From the NCBI GenBank assembly GCA_964433345.1, contig CAYSQJ010000001.1:248001-312000 (forward strand): 64,000 nt of DNA, given 5' to 3'. A program made the position numbers and the translations under genes. Of the stretch, positions 31,413 through 39,746 are shown in pieces (the first letter of the stretch is position 1; the number at the start of each line of letters is the position of its first letter). The notes beneath the pieces are model-generated. The model was not told the DNA's origin. It searched no databases and worked only from the letters and a program-made list of their open reading frames with translations. The stretch is from Ga0077527 sp964433345. Lineage in GTDB: Bacteria > Pseudomonadota > Gammaproteobacteria > Burkholderiales > SG8-41.

Positions 31413-32188
31413 GGGTACTCCCGCGATCGACCCTGGAAAATGAGGCGCAAACGATACCAGAGTATGCCAATGGCTTCGTGGAAAAACAGTGCGCTGTCGA
31501 GCAAGGCTCCTGCGTCGGGCAGGAAGTCGAGAACCGTCAAGGCGCCGCGGGTGGAATGAGCGGTGGGTGCCGGGAAAACCTCGAATCCGGAATGCTCGAA
31601 GGCGAGGCGGGCGCGGGGCATGTGCCAGGCATGAGTCACCAGGACGATGCGCCGGATGTTTTCCCCGGCAAGCATGTGCCGGCTGTTGCGCGCGCTCTCC
31701 AGCGTGTTTGCCGACAGATTTTCGCTCCAGCGTACCGGGACGCCGAATTCGCGTTCCAGAGTGTTTCGCATGGCCTGCGCTTCGCTGCCAGCGGAGCCGT
31801 CGGGACTGCCGCCGCTGACCAGCACCGGCAGGCCACTGCGCCGCTGCAGTAAGGCGGCGTAGCGCAGGCGAACCAGTCCCATCGCGCCCACCGTGTCGCC
31901 GCCGTATTCCGGAGCATTCTTGTATTGTCCGCCACCGAGCACGACGATAGCCGCTGCTGGTGGAGGAGGGAGAACGTCCATCGAGGACGACTCCCAGTGC
32001 CGCAGCAGGAGAGTGCCGACCAGGGGCATCGAAAGCAGATAAAGGCTGCCCGCAGATGCAATCAACAGGGTCCGGCCAAGAAGAGGCCGCTTGCGGGCAA
32101 GGGCAAGACCAGCGGCGAAAATGACCAGCAGCAAACCGGGCGGAATCAGCAGGGCGGCGATGGCGTTGGTGATCTGCCAGGAGGTCAT
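31409..32188 (-). CDS. YdcF/ElyC-like membrane protein (DUF218)
   Basis: The 259-residue protein has two N-terminal membrane helices (about residues 10-32 and 38-62) followed by a DUF218 domain: AIVVLGGGQYKNAPEY, LPVLVSGGSPDGSAGSEA, ENLSANTLESARNSR and VLVTHAWHMPRARLAFE. This is the layout of ElyC/YdcF proteins, some of which affect peptidoglycan assembly and undecaprenyl-phosphate carriers in E. coli; the reaction is unknown. The histidine and arginine near the end of the domain are retained. Confidence 0.88.
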   Translation of the reverse strand: MTSWQITNAIAALLIPPGLLLVIFAAGLALARKRPLLGRTLLIASAGSLYLLSMPLVGTLLLRHWESSSMDVLPPPPAAAIVVLGGGQYKNAPEYGGDTVGAMGLVRLRYAALLQRRSGLPVLVSGGSPDGSAGSEAQAMRNTLEREFGVPVRWSENLSANTLESARNSRHMLAGENIRRIVLVTHAWHMPRARLAFEHSGFEVFPAPTAHSTRGALTVLDFLPDAGALLDSALFFHEAIGILWYRLRLIFQGRSREYP

Positions 32189-32268
32189 TTGACGTAAGCC
32201 ATTGTTTTTAAATATATTTTATACTTGGCTTTGCAGTGTGCAGGGGTTTTTTGCTGCAGTACAGCAGA

Positions 32269-32298
32269 TTGACACATCCACTTGATTTCCCATAGAAT
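32269..32298 (+). promoter_or_regulatory. Promoter of rplM-rpsI
   Basis: A perfect -35 TTGACA (32269-32274) and a -10 TAGAAT (32293-32298) are separated by 18 bases, about 42 bases before the rplM ATG. This is one of the best sigma-70 matches in the window and fits a ribosomal protein operon. Confidence 0.75.
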
Positions 32299-32339
32299 TC
32301 GCGGTTTCCCCGAATCACCGAGAACGCGCAGGATCGAGC

Positions 32340-32774
32340 ATGAAGACTTATTCCGCAAAACCCAGCGAAGTCAAACGCGACTGGTATGTTGTCGACGCTT
32401 CCGGCAAGGTGCTGGGCCGGTTGGCTGCTGAAATCGCACACCGCCTGCGTGGCAAGCACAAGCCTGAGTTCACGCGCCACATCGACACTGGTGATTTTAT
32501 CGTGGTGGTCAATGTTGACAAGTTGCGCGTGACCGGCAACAAGGCCAAGGACAAGCTTTACCACCGGCACACCGGCTACCCCGGCGGCCTTTACACCACC
32601 AGTTTCGAGAAAATGCAGGCCAAATTTCCGGCGCGCGTGCTCGAAAAGGCGGTGAAGGGCATGCTGCCGAAGGGCCCGCTCGGTTACGCGATGCTGAAGA
32701 AAATGAAGGCGTATGCGGGAACCGATCATCCGCATGCCGCGCAACAGCCCAAGACCCTCGAAATCCAGGACTAA
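32340..32774 (+). CDS. rplM: 50S ribosomal protein L13
   Basis: L13 is an early-assembly protein of the large ribosomal subunit. The 144-residue product has the typical start MKTYSAKPSEVKRDWYVVDA, the GKVLGRLAAEIAHRLRGKHKP block, NVDKLRVTGNKAKDKLYHRHTGYPGG and PKGPLGYAMLKKMKAYAG. It is directly followed by rpsI, as in most bacteria. Confidence 0.99.
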   Translation: MKTYSAKPSEVKRDWYVVDASGKVLGRLAAEIAHRLRGKHKPEFTRHIDTGDFIVVVNVDKLRVTGNKAKDKLYHRHTGYPGGLYTTSFEKMQAKFPARVLEKAVKGMLPKGPLGYAMLKKMKAYAGTDHPHAAQQPKTLEIQD

Positions 32775-32779
32775 TGACC

Positions 32780-33172
32780 ATGGCAGTTCAAAAGAATTAC
32801 GGTACAGGTCGTCGCAAAAGTGCGGTGGCCCGCGTATACCTGCAGCCCGGCAAAGGCAGCATCGTTGTCAACGGCAAGCCCGTCGACGAATTCTTCTCGC
32901 GCGAAACCGGCCGCATGGTCGTACGTCAGCCCCTCGCGCTGATAGAGAAGCTGGATACCTTCGATATCAGCGTCAACGTGACCGGTGGTGGCGAATCCGG
33001 CCAGGCTGGTGCGGTCCGTCATGGCATCACCCGTGCGCTGATCGAATACGATGTAGCGCTGAAGCCGGTGCTGCGCAAGGCCGGACTGGTCACCCGTGAC
33101 GCTCGCGAAGTGGAGCGCAAGAAGGTCGGTTTGCGCAAGGCGCGGCGGCGCAAGCAGTTCTCCAAGCGTTAA
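32780..33172 (+). CDS. rpsI: 30S ribosomal protein S9
   Basis: S9 contacts the P-site tRNA through its C-terminal tail. The 130-residue product has YGTGRRKSAVARVYLQPG, RETGRMVVRQPLAL, the GESGQAGAVRHGITRALIEY block and the diagnostic basic end RRRKQFSKR. Two ATGs are possible. 32774 overlaps the rplM stop but sits only three bases after the AGGA ribosome site, whereas 32780 has a nine-base spacing and gives the family-typical MAVQKNYG start, so 32780 is chosen. Confidence 0.98.
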   Translation: MAVQKNYGTGRRKSAVARVYLQPGKGSIVVNGKPVDEFFSRETGRMVVRQPLALIEKLDTFDISVNVTGGGESGQAGAVRHGITRALIEYDVALKPVLRKAGLVTRDAREVERKKVGLRKARRRKQFSKR

Positions 33173-33198
33173 CGGTTTTTGGCAGAACGGAAGTCCGT

Positions 33199-33224
33199 AC
33201 AAAGCCGCCCAAGGGCGGCTTTGT
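33199..33224 (+). terminator. Terminator-like hairpin after rpsI
   Basis: A perfect 12-base stem ACAAAGCCGCCC/GGGCGGCTTTGT with a two-base AA loop lies 27 bases after the rpsI stop. The T-rich side is short (CTTTGTCG), so termination may be partial and allow readthrough into argC. Confidence 0.7.
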
Positions 33225-33292
33225 CGTCTCTGGCGGCACTGTTTGTCGCCGCCTGGAGACGGTGAAACAGATCACGGAGGAGTGCTCAGGGC

Positions 33293-34333
33293 ATGACGGA
33301 AAGAACCATCAAGGTTGGCATAGTCGGCGGCACCGGATACACCGGAGTAGAACTGCTGCGGCTGCTGGCGCAGCACCCGCGCTGCGAGTTGCGGGCAATC
33401 ACGTCACGCAAGGAAGCCGGCATGCCGGTGGCGGACATGTTCCCGAATCTCCGTGGCCGGGTCGACATTTGTTTCAGCGAGCCCGCCGCAGCCGGCCTCG
33501 ACAAATGTGATGTGGTGTTCTTTGCCACGCCGAATGGCGTGGCAATGCAGGAGGCGCGGGTCCTGGTCGATGCAGGCGTCAAGGTCATCGACCTTGCTGC
33601 GGATTTCCGCATCCGGGATGTGGCGGTCTGGGAGCAGTTCTACAAGATGAAGCATGCCTGCCCGGAACTGGTGTCCGAGGCGGTGTATGCACTGCCCGAG
33701 ATAAACCGCGCCGAGATCAGCAAGGCCAGGGTGATTGCAAATCCGGGCTGTTATCCGACTGCGGTGCAACTGGGTTTCCTGCCGCTGATCGAGGCGGGTT
33801 GTGTCGATGCCGGTCATCTGATCGCTGACGCCAAATCCGGCGTGTCCGGAGCGGGCCGCAAGGCGGAAACGCATATCCTGCACGCCGAAGCATCGGACAA
33901 TTTCAAGGCTTATGGCGTGGGTGGACACCGTCATCAGCCGGAAATCGCCCAGGGTCTGGCGCGGGTGGCGGGAGGTCCGGTCGGACTTGTTTTCGTGCCG
34001 CACCTGACGCCGATGATCCGCGGGATTCATGCCACCCTCTACGCCCGACTGACCAAGGACATCGATCTGCAAGCCCTGTACGAAAAGCGCTATACCGGCG
34101 AGGCTTTCGTCGACGTCCTCCCGGCCGGTAGCCATCCGGAAACCCGCTCCGTGCGCGGTGCAAACGTTTGCCGCATTGCAGTACACCGACCGCAGGGCGG
34201 CGATACCGTGGTCGTGCTGTCGGTCATCGACAATCTGGTCAAGGGCGCCGCAGGACAGGCAGTGCAGAACATGAACATCCTGTTCGGTCTGCCGGAAGAC
34301 ACCGGCCTGACGCAGCTCGCCCTGCTGCCCTGA
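33293..34333 (+). CDS. argC: N-acetyl-gamma-glutamyl-phosphate reductase
   Basis: ArgC reduces N-acetylglutamyl phosphate to the semialdehyde with NADPH, the third step of arginine synthesis. The 346-residue protein has the nucleotide motif VGIVGGTGYTGVELLRLL, the catalytic cysteine in ANPGCYPTAVQLGFLP, KSGVSGAGRKA and the late VIDNLVKGAAGQAVQNMN. It is placed between the rplM-rpsI pair and the DUF6776/bactofilin genes, a betaproteobacterial gene order. An AGGG lies close to the ATG. Confidence 0.98.
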   Translation: MTERTIKVGIVGGTGYTGVELLRLLAQHPRCELRAITSRKEAGMPVADMFPNLRGRVDICFSEPAAAGLDKCDVVFFATPNGVAMQEARVLVDAGVKVIDLAADFRIRDVAVWEQFYKMKHACPELVSEAVYALPEINRAEISKARVIANPGCYPTAVQLGFLPLIEAGCVDAGHLIADAKSGVSGAGRKAETHILHAEASDNFKAYGVGGHRHQPEIAQGLARVAGGPVGLVFVPHLTPMIRGIHATLYARLTKDIDLQALYEKRYTGEAFVDVLPAGSHPETRSVRGANVCRIAVHRPQGGDTVVVLSVIDNLVKGAAGQAVQNMNILFGLPEDTGLTQLALLP

Positions 34334-34337
34334 AACC

Positions 34338-35084
34338 GTGAAGCACCTGACAAGGAAGTTTGCGCGGCGCTTCGGAATTGATGCGCCCAGGCTTGCGGTG
34401 CGTCCGCATATGCCCTGGTACTGGCGCTGGGCGGGCCTGGTCGTTGCCGGCATCCTGATGACGGGTGTTGCCTGGTTCACCTACGACTTCGGGCTGGAAT
34501 ACGCCGGTTTCCGGCAGGGTGAGGCTGTGCGTCTGCGGGCGCAGCTCAACGAAACCGTAATCAAGCAGCAGGCCGAGCTGGCGGAGCTGAATGCAAGGAC
34601 CGCCGCGGCCGAACGCCAGCTGCAGATCGAGCGCGCGACGTTTGTCGATCTCGAGCGGCAGGTCAAGAATCTGGCCCAGGAGAATGCCCGGCTCAAGGAA
34701 GATCTCGCCTTCTTCCAGTCACTGACCGCAAGCGGAAAGCCGGGTGCCATCAGCGTCAACCGCTTCCGCCTGTTGCCCGAACCGGTACCCGGCGAATACC
34801 GCTACCAGCTGCTCTTGGTGCAGACCGGCGAGCGCGTGAAGGAGTTCAACGGCCGCCTGCAGTTCGTGTTGAATCTCCAGCAGGATGGCCGTAAAGTGGT
34901 GCTCGTGCTGCCTCCGCAATCCGCACAGCCCGCGAAGGAATACCAAGTCAGTTTCAAGCTGTTTCAGCGGGTCGAAGGCATGTTCCGGATTGCTCCGGAT
35001 GCCACAGTCAAAGCGCTGCAGGTTCGCGTCTTCGAGGGCAACTCCGATGCACCGCGGCTGACGCACAATGTCACCCTTTCGTAG
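34338..35084 (+). CDS. DUF6776-type membrane-anchored coiled-coil protein
   Basis: The 248-residue protein (GTG start four bases after the argC stop) has one membrane segment (WRWAGLVVAGILMTGVAWF, about residues 30-50), a coiled coil of about 70 residues (ETVIKQQAELAELNARTAA and onward) and a C-terminal beta-rich domain (YRYQLLLVQTGERVKEFNGR). It matches uncharacterised proteins encoded between argC and bactofilin in betaproteobacteria. The periplasmic coiled coil next to a cytoskeletal gene suggests an envelope-linked structural role; that is inference. Confidence 0.75.
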   Translation: MKHLTRKFARRFGIDAPRLAVRPHMPWYWRWAGLVVAGILMTGVAWFTYDFGLEYAGFRQGEAVRLRAQLNETVIKQQAELAELNARTAAAERQLQIERATFVDLERQVKNLAQENARLKEDLAFFQSLTASGKPGAISVNRFRLLPEPVPGEYRYQLLLVQTGERVKEFNGRLQFVLNLQQDGRKVVLVLPPQSAQPAKEYQVSFKLFQRVEGMFRIAPDATVKALQVRVFEGNSDAPRLTHNVTLS

Positions 35085-35096
35085 CAGGAGAACATC

Positions 35097-35504
35097 ATGT
35101 TTGGCAACAAACCCAGCAAACCCCAGAACCGGATTGATTGCCTGATCGGCGCCGGCACCGTGATTGACGGCGACCTGACATTTGATGGCGGACTTCGAGT
35201 CGACGGGCATGTTCACGGCAACGTGCTTTCCGCCGAGGGCAAGCCCGGTACGCTGGTGCTGTCTGAGGCGGCCCGCATTGAGGGCGAAATCCGTGTTTCG
35301 CATGTGGTTATCAACGGCACCGTGGTCGGTCCGGTGCATGCGGCGGATTACGTAGAACTGCAGAGCAAGGCGAATGTCACAGGCGATGTCTACTACAAGA
35401 CGCTGGAGATGCAACTGGGGGCCGTGGTCCAGGGGCGCCTGGTCTATCAGGATGACGTCAAGGCGGACAAGGTCGTGAAACTCAAGCCGGCATCGGCTGA
35501 GTGA
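35097..35504 (+). CDS. Bactofilin (polymer-forming cytoskeletal protein)
   Basis: The 135-residue protein is a bactofilin, a small beta-helix protein that polymerises without nucleotide and scaffolds cell-shape or polar functions. The domain runs from about residue 14 to 112 with regular turns: LIGAGTVIDGDLTFDGGLRV, DGHVHGNVLS, LSEAARIEGEIRVSHVVING and SKANVTGDVYYKTLEMQLGA. The flanking tails are short and partly charged, as usual. It follows the membrane coiled-coil gene by 12 bases after a GGAG ribosome site, so the two products may work together. Confidence 0.95.
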   Translation: MFGNKPSKPQNRIDCLIGAGTVIDGDLTFDGGLRVDGHVHGNVLSAEGKPGTLVLSEAARIEGEIRVSHVVINGTVVGPVHAADYVELQSKANVTGDVYYKTLEMQLGAVVQGRLVYQDDVKADKVVKLKPASAE

Positions 35505-35521
35505 GATTCCGGAACAAGGGC

Positions 35522-35527
35522 TATAAT
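35522..35527 (+). promoter_or_regulatory. -10 box of a probable erpA promoter
   Basis: A consensus TATAAT lies 45 bases upstream of the erpA ATG, after the bactofilin stop. The -35 region at 17-18 bases is poor, so an activator or extended contacts might be needed. Confidence 0.45.
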
Positions 35528-35571
35528 GGACAAGCAATGGCGGACATCGCCAATCGTTTTAGGAGCGCGCT

Positions 35572-35925
35572 ATGAATGCAGTCACTGAAGTCATGCCCGA
35601 TCCGCTCGTGTTCACCGATAATGCGGCGAGCAAGGTTCGGCAGTTGATAGAGGAAGAGGGCAATCCCGAACTCAAGCTGCGGGTATTTGTAACCGGCGGC
35701 GGTTGTTCCGGGTTTCAGTATGGCTTCACTTTTGATGAGGCGGTCAACGAAGACGATACCTCGTTGCAGAAGAGTGGTGTCACGCTGCTGATCGATCCGA
35801 TGAGCCTGCAGTACCTTACCGGCGCCGAAATCGACTATCAGGAAAATGTCGAGGGCGCGCAGTTCGTCATCAAGAATCCGAACGCCAGCTCGACCTGCGG
35901 CTGCGGTTCTTCCTTCTCAGCCTGA
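35572..35925 (+). CDS. erpA: Iron-sulfur cluster insertion protein ErpA
   Basis: ErpA is an A-type carrier that delivers Fe-S clusters to apo-proteins, including enzymes of isoprenoid synthesis. The 117-residue product contains the family block LRVFVTGGGCSGFQYGFTFD and the C-terminal SSTCGCGSSFS, giving the three ligand cysteines (one plus the CGC pair). The preceding TATAAT and the strong terminator after it suggest that it can be its own transcription unit. Confidence 0.97.
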   Translation: MNAVTEVMPDPLVFTDNAASKVRQLIEEEGNPELKLRVFVTGGGCSGFQYGFTFDEAVNEDDTSLQKSGVTLLIDPMSLQYLTGAEIDYQENVEGAQFVIKNPNASSTCGCGSSFSA

Positions 35926-35944
35926 TTTTTTGCGACAGCAGACG

Positions 35945-35976
35945 GAAGCGGGGGCTTGGGCCCCCGCTTCTTTTTT
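35945..35976 (+). terminator. Strong intrinsic terminator after erpA
   Basis: A perfect stem GAAGCGGGGGC/GCCCCCGCTTC with a TTGG tetraloop is followed directly by six T. It lies 20 bases after the erpA stop and just before the convergent anmK end. It could act in both directions. Confidence 0.9.
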
Positions 35977-35982
35977 GTGGAT

Positions 35983-37071
35983 TCAAGCCGGGTAAATTGC
36001 GCCCAGCACCCTCGGCCCGCTTGCGCCGGTGACTTCGGGCAGGTTTCCAGGTTCGGCGGCAAGCGTTTGCTGCGCCAGCCAGGCGAATGCGGCAGCCTCT
36101 ACCGATTCGGCGGCAATGCCGAGATCGTCGGTTGCTCCCAGCTGCCGACCGGGCAGCATCGCTGCCAGCCGCCGAGCCAACCGGGCATTGCGGGCACCGC
36201 CGCCGCACAGATAGACCTCCAAGGCATCGGCGCAGTGCACATCAATCGCGCGCGCGATGGTGGTCGCAGTCATTTCGCATAGCGTGGCCTGGACATCGAC
36301 CGGTCGTTCATTACCGGTCAGCAGCTTTCGCAAAGCCTGCAGGTTGAACATTTCGCGCCCCGTGCTTTTCGGCGGTGGACGTTCGAAGAACTCGTGGCTG
36401 AGCAGTCGCTGCAGAAGTTCGGGAAGGAGCCGGCCTTGCTCGGCCCAGACACCGTCGGCATCGTAGGGCAATTGCCTGTGGGCGGCGATCCAGCCATCCA
36501 TCAGCACATTGCCCGGCCCGCAGTCAAAACCGGTGACCGGGCCTGCAGCAGGAAGGCAGGTGACGTTGGCCATGCCGCCGATGTTGACGATTGCCCGCGC
36601 CCTTTCCGGATGGCCGAATGCTGCCCGGTGAAAAGCCGGAACCAGCGGCGCCCCTTCACCCCCTGCAGCGATGTCCCGGCTGCGGAAGTCGCACACGACG
36701 GAAATTCCAGTCAGTTCGGCGAGCAGCGCGCCGTTGACGAGTTGTATCGTATAGCCGTTTTGCGGATTGTGGCGCACGGTCTGGCCGTGGCAGCCGATCG
36801 CGGCAACGGACCCGGCATCGGTCGCCGACTGTGCCAGCAAGGTACGCACGCCAGTTGCATAGGCGATAGACAGCACATTCGCGGCAGTGGCCGCGCGGTG
36901 CAGTTCATCGGAACCAGGCTCGTTCAGTGCAAGCAGCACGTCGCGCAACTGCGGCGGGAAGGGCTGGTGGATGTGATGCCGAAGCGAAGGTGTCGAATCG
37001 AGGACTGCCAGCACGGCGTCAATGCCGTCCATGCTGGTGCCGGACATCAACCCGATGAACAGCCCGGGCAT
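35983..37071 (-). CDS. anmK: Anhydro-N-acetylmuramic acid kinase
   Basis: AnmK opens and phosphorylates 1,6-anhydroMurNAc released by lytic transglycosylases such as MltA (encoded at 22420), returning it to the amino-sugar pool. The 362-residue ASKHA-type kinase starts MPGLFIGLMSGTSMDGIDAV and shows GCHGQTVRHNP, VNIGGMANVTCLP, GFDCGPGNVLMDGW and LCGGGARNARLARRLAAML. It is downstream of the M23 peptidase gene, another cell-wall enzyme, by 19 bases on the same strand. Confidence 0.97.
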   Translation of the reverse strand: MPGLFIGLMSGTSMDGIDAVLAVLDSTPSLRHHIHQPFPPQLRDVLLALNEPGSDELHRAATAANVLSIAYATGVRTLLAQSATDAGSVAAIGCHGQTVRHNPQNGYTIQLVNGALLAELTGISVVCDFRSRDIAAGGEGAPLVPAFHRAAFGHPERARAIVNIGGMANVTCLPAAGPVTGFDCGPGNVLMDGWIAAHRQLPYDADGVWAEQGRLLPELLQRLLSHEFFERPPPKSTGREMFNLQALRKLLTGNERPVDVQATLCEMTATTIARAIDVHCADALEVYLCGGGARNARLARRLAAMLPGRQLGATDDLGIAAESVEAAAFAWLAQQTLAAEPGNLPEVTGASGPRVLGAIYPA

Positions 37072-37090
37072 CGCGTTCTGCCGCCGGCGG

Positions 37091-38413
37091 TCAGTTCGCC
37101 GACGCGGTTCGGATCTGACGCAGCAGCGCCAGTCGTTCGGACAACGGCTGCGCTACTGCTTCGAAAGCCGCGCGGTGCTGGGGAGCCAGCGGCGGGGCCG
37201 GCGGCATCGCGACACGCATGGGATCCTGGTGGACATTGTTGATGCGGAACTCGTAGTGCAGGTGGGGGCCGGTTGCCACGCCGGTGCTGCCCACGAAACC
37301 AATGACTTCTCCCTGGGCAACGCGACGACCCTTGTGCATTCCCGGCGCGAAGCGGGACAGATGTGCATACCAGGTCGTGAATTTTGACTGGTGACGGACC
37401 ACCACGAGGTTGCCGTAGCCCCCCTGCCGGCCGACAAATTCGATGATCCCGCTGCCGGTGCTTTTTACGCGCGTTCCCGTCGGCGCGGCGTAGTCGACGC
37501 CGCGGTGGGCGCGCCAGGTCTTGTGTACCGGGTGAAAACGCGCATTGCTGAAGCCGGAACTGATCCGGGAAAACTCCAGCGGGGAGCGCAGGAAAGCCTT
37601 GCGGATGTTCTTGCCGTCCAGCGTGTAATAACCGCCGCCATGGCCGTCGCCGCTGTCAAACCATACGGCGTGGAATGCCCTGCCCTGATTGACGAATTCC
37701 GCCGAAAGCAGCCGTCCGGCCTTGATCGGCTCGCCTTGGTGATACTGCATTTCGTAAACCGCTGAGAAGCGGTCGCCGCGACGCAGGTCGCGGTGAAAAT
37801 CGATGTCGGTGGAGAATACGTCGGCAATCTGCACCGCAATGGCATCGGACATGCCTGCGGAGTCGGTGGCGGCAAACAGTGACGACAGGATTTCGCCTGA
37901 ACGCATGTGCACCCGGGTTTCGACGTCAGCGGGCCCTTCCCAGACCCGCAGCACGTCCCGGTCAAGGTCGACCTTCAGCAACTGGGTGCCGTTGAGGTAA
38001 CGCAGCGCAAGCAGCTGCCCGGTTTCGGATACATGCGCACGTATTGTCCGCCCAGGGATCAGCCGGTACAGCGCGCGCGCGTCGCGGGTATGCTGCAGCA
38101 GCAGCACCGCGCTTGCCTGATCAACGTCCAGACGCTGCAGCACCGAAGCGATGGTGTCACCGCGCTCAATCCGTTCCTCGCGCCAGTAGGTCTCGACGGC
38201 TGCCGAATTCGCGGGGTCGAGCGGCGGCAGGGTCAGCTCTTCAACCACCGTCCGGCGTTCGACCGTGTCGGTCACGGTGTCCGGCGCGATGCCGAAAGCC
38301 GCCATGACCCCGACGAAAGGCAGCACCAGCGCAAGCACAATGCGCCGCGGTGTCTTGCCCTGAAGCCGGTTCGAAAGTTTTTGCGATAGAATCGCAAATC
38401 GCGCCAAAAACAT
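37091..38413 (-). CDS. M23-family peptidoglycan endopeptidase (MepM-like)
   Basis: The 440-residue protein has an N-terminal membrane anchor (about residues 25-45), an OapA/LysM-like N-terminal domain (EERIERGDTIASVLQRLDV), a middle beta domain, and a C-terminal lysostaphin-type M23 domain with zinc ligands HRGVDYAAP, WYAHLSRF and HLHYEF. Such enzymes cut peptide cross-links in peptidoglycan to permit growth. It is divergent from tyrS and precedes anmK, the usual betaproteobacterial order (tyrS <> M23 > anmK). Confidence 0.93.
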   Translation of the reverse strand: MFLARFAILSQKLSNRLQGKTPRRIVLALVLPFVGVMAAFGIAPDTVTDTVERRTVVEELTLPPLDPANSAAVETYWREERIERGDTIASVLQRLDVDQASAVLLLQHTRDARALYRLIPGRTIRAHVSETGQLLALRYLNGTQLLKVDLDRDVLRVWEGPADVETRVHMRSGEILSSLFAATDSAGMSDAIAVQIADVFSTDIDFHRDLRRGDRFSAVYEMQYHQGEPIKAGRLLSAEFVNQGRAFHAVWFDSGDGHGGGYYTLDGKNIRKAFLRSPLEFSRISSGFSNARFHPVHKTWRAHRGVDYAAPTGTRVKSTGSGIIEFVGRQGGYGNLVVVRHQSKFTTWYAHLSRFAPGMHKGRRVAQGEVIGFVGSTGVATGPHLHYEFRINNVHQDPMRVAMPPAPPLAPQHRAAFEAVAQPLSERLALLRQIRTASAN

Positions 38414-38508
38414 GCGCTTCCCTTATGATTTACAAGCAATTTTCAGCCGGCAGCTTAGCAGAGTACCGCTGTTCCGGAAACTGCTTTTTCGCCTGACGAA
38501 CGGGAAAA

Positions 38509-39708
38509 ATGACCAGTATTGACCGCCAGATCGAGATCATCCGCCGTGGCTGCGACGAACTGCTGCGCGAAGCGGAGTTGCGCGAAAAACTGGCCGCCGG
38601 CCGGCCGCTGCGCATCAAGGCCGGATTCGACCCGACTGCGCCGGACCTTCACCTCGGGCACACGGTGCTGATCAACAAGCTGCGCCAGTTCCAGGAACTG
38701 GGACACCATGTGCTGTTCCTGATTGGGGATTTTACCGGCATGATCGGTGACCCGACCGGCAAGAATGCCACCCGCCCGCCGCTGACCCGTGAAGCAGTCG
38801 CGCGCAATGCCGAGACTTACACCGAGCAGGTGTTCCGCATCCTCGACCGCAGCCGCACCGAAGTGGTGTTCAACTCGGCATGGATGGACCGCATGACCGC
38901 AGTCGACATGATCCGCCTTGCCGCGTCGCACACCGTGGCACGAATGCTCGAGCGCGACGACTTTTCCAAGCGCTACCAGGGCAACCAGCCGATCGCGATC
39001 CACGAGTTCCTCTATCCGCTGGTGCAGGGTTATGACTCGGTTGCGCTGAAGGCCGATGTCGAACTGGGCGGTACCGACCAGAAGTTCAACCTGCTGATGG
39101 GGCGGGAGTTGCAGAAGCACCATGGTCAGCCACCCCAATGCATCCTGACCATGCCGCTGCTCGAGGGACTGGACGGCGTCAACAAGATGTCGAAATCACT
39201 GGGCAACTATGTCGGCATACAGGAGCCTGCGAACGAGATTTTCGGCAAGCTGATGTCGGTATCGGACGAGCTGATGTGGCGTTACATCGAACTGCTGTCC
39301 TTCGAGCCGCTCGAAACCATCCGCGGCTGGCGGGACGAGGTGCGTGCGGGGCGCAATCCGCGCGATGTGAAGGTGGCATTCGCACAGGAGATTGTTGCCC
39401 GTTTCCACGGCAAGGACGCGGCCGACCGCGCTCTCGCGGATTTCGAGGCGCGCTTCCGTCGGGACGAGATTCCGGCAGACATGCCCGAGGTGAGGCTGCA
39501 GGCCGACGGCGAAGGACTGCCGATCGCCGCCGTACTCAAGCAGGCGGGCCTGACTCCGAGCACCTCGGATGCGCTGCGCATGCTGGCGCAGGGCGGCGTC
39601 AAGCTGGACGGGGAAAAGGTCAGCGACAAGTCATTGAAACTCGCCGCCGGAACGACGGCAGTGCTGCAGGTGGGCAAGCGCAAGTTTGCCCGGGTCACCG
39701 TCGGCTGA
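38509..39708 (+). CDS. tyrS: Tyrosyl-tRNA synthetase
   Basis: TyrS charges tRNA(Tyr). The 399-residue class I enzyme has the HIGH motif as HLGHTVLINKLRQFQ, the KMSKS loop as NKMSKSLGNYVG, and a C-terminal S4-like RNA-binding domain (residues about 335-395, AGLTPSTSDALRMLAQGGVK). It belongs to the bacterial subgroup with the longer catalytic insert. The ATG at 38509 follows a purine-rich GGGAAAA site. Confidence 0.98.
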   Translation: MTSIDRQIEIIRRGCDELLREAELREKLAAGRPLRIKAGFDPTAPDLHLGHTVLINKLRQFQELGHHVLFLIGDFTGMIGDPTGKNATRPPLTREAVARNAETYTEQVFRILDRSRTEVVFNSAWMDRMTAVDMIRLAASHTVARMLERDDFSKRYQGNQPIAIHEFLYPLVQGYDSVALKADVELGGTDQKFNLLMGRELQKHHGQPPQCILTMPLLEGLDGVNKMSKSLGNYVGIQEPANEIFGKLMSVSDELMWRYIELLSFEPLETIRGWRDEVRAGRNPRDVKVAFAQEIVARFHGKDAADRALADFEARFRRDEIPADMPEVRLQADGEGLPIAAVLKQAGLTPSTSDALRMLAQGGVKLDGEKVSDKSLKLAAGTTAVLQVGKRKFARVTVG

Positions 39709-39746
39709 AAGGCAGAAATTCACCCGTTCCCCGATGTTCAGCCGCG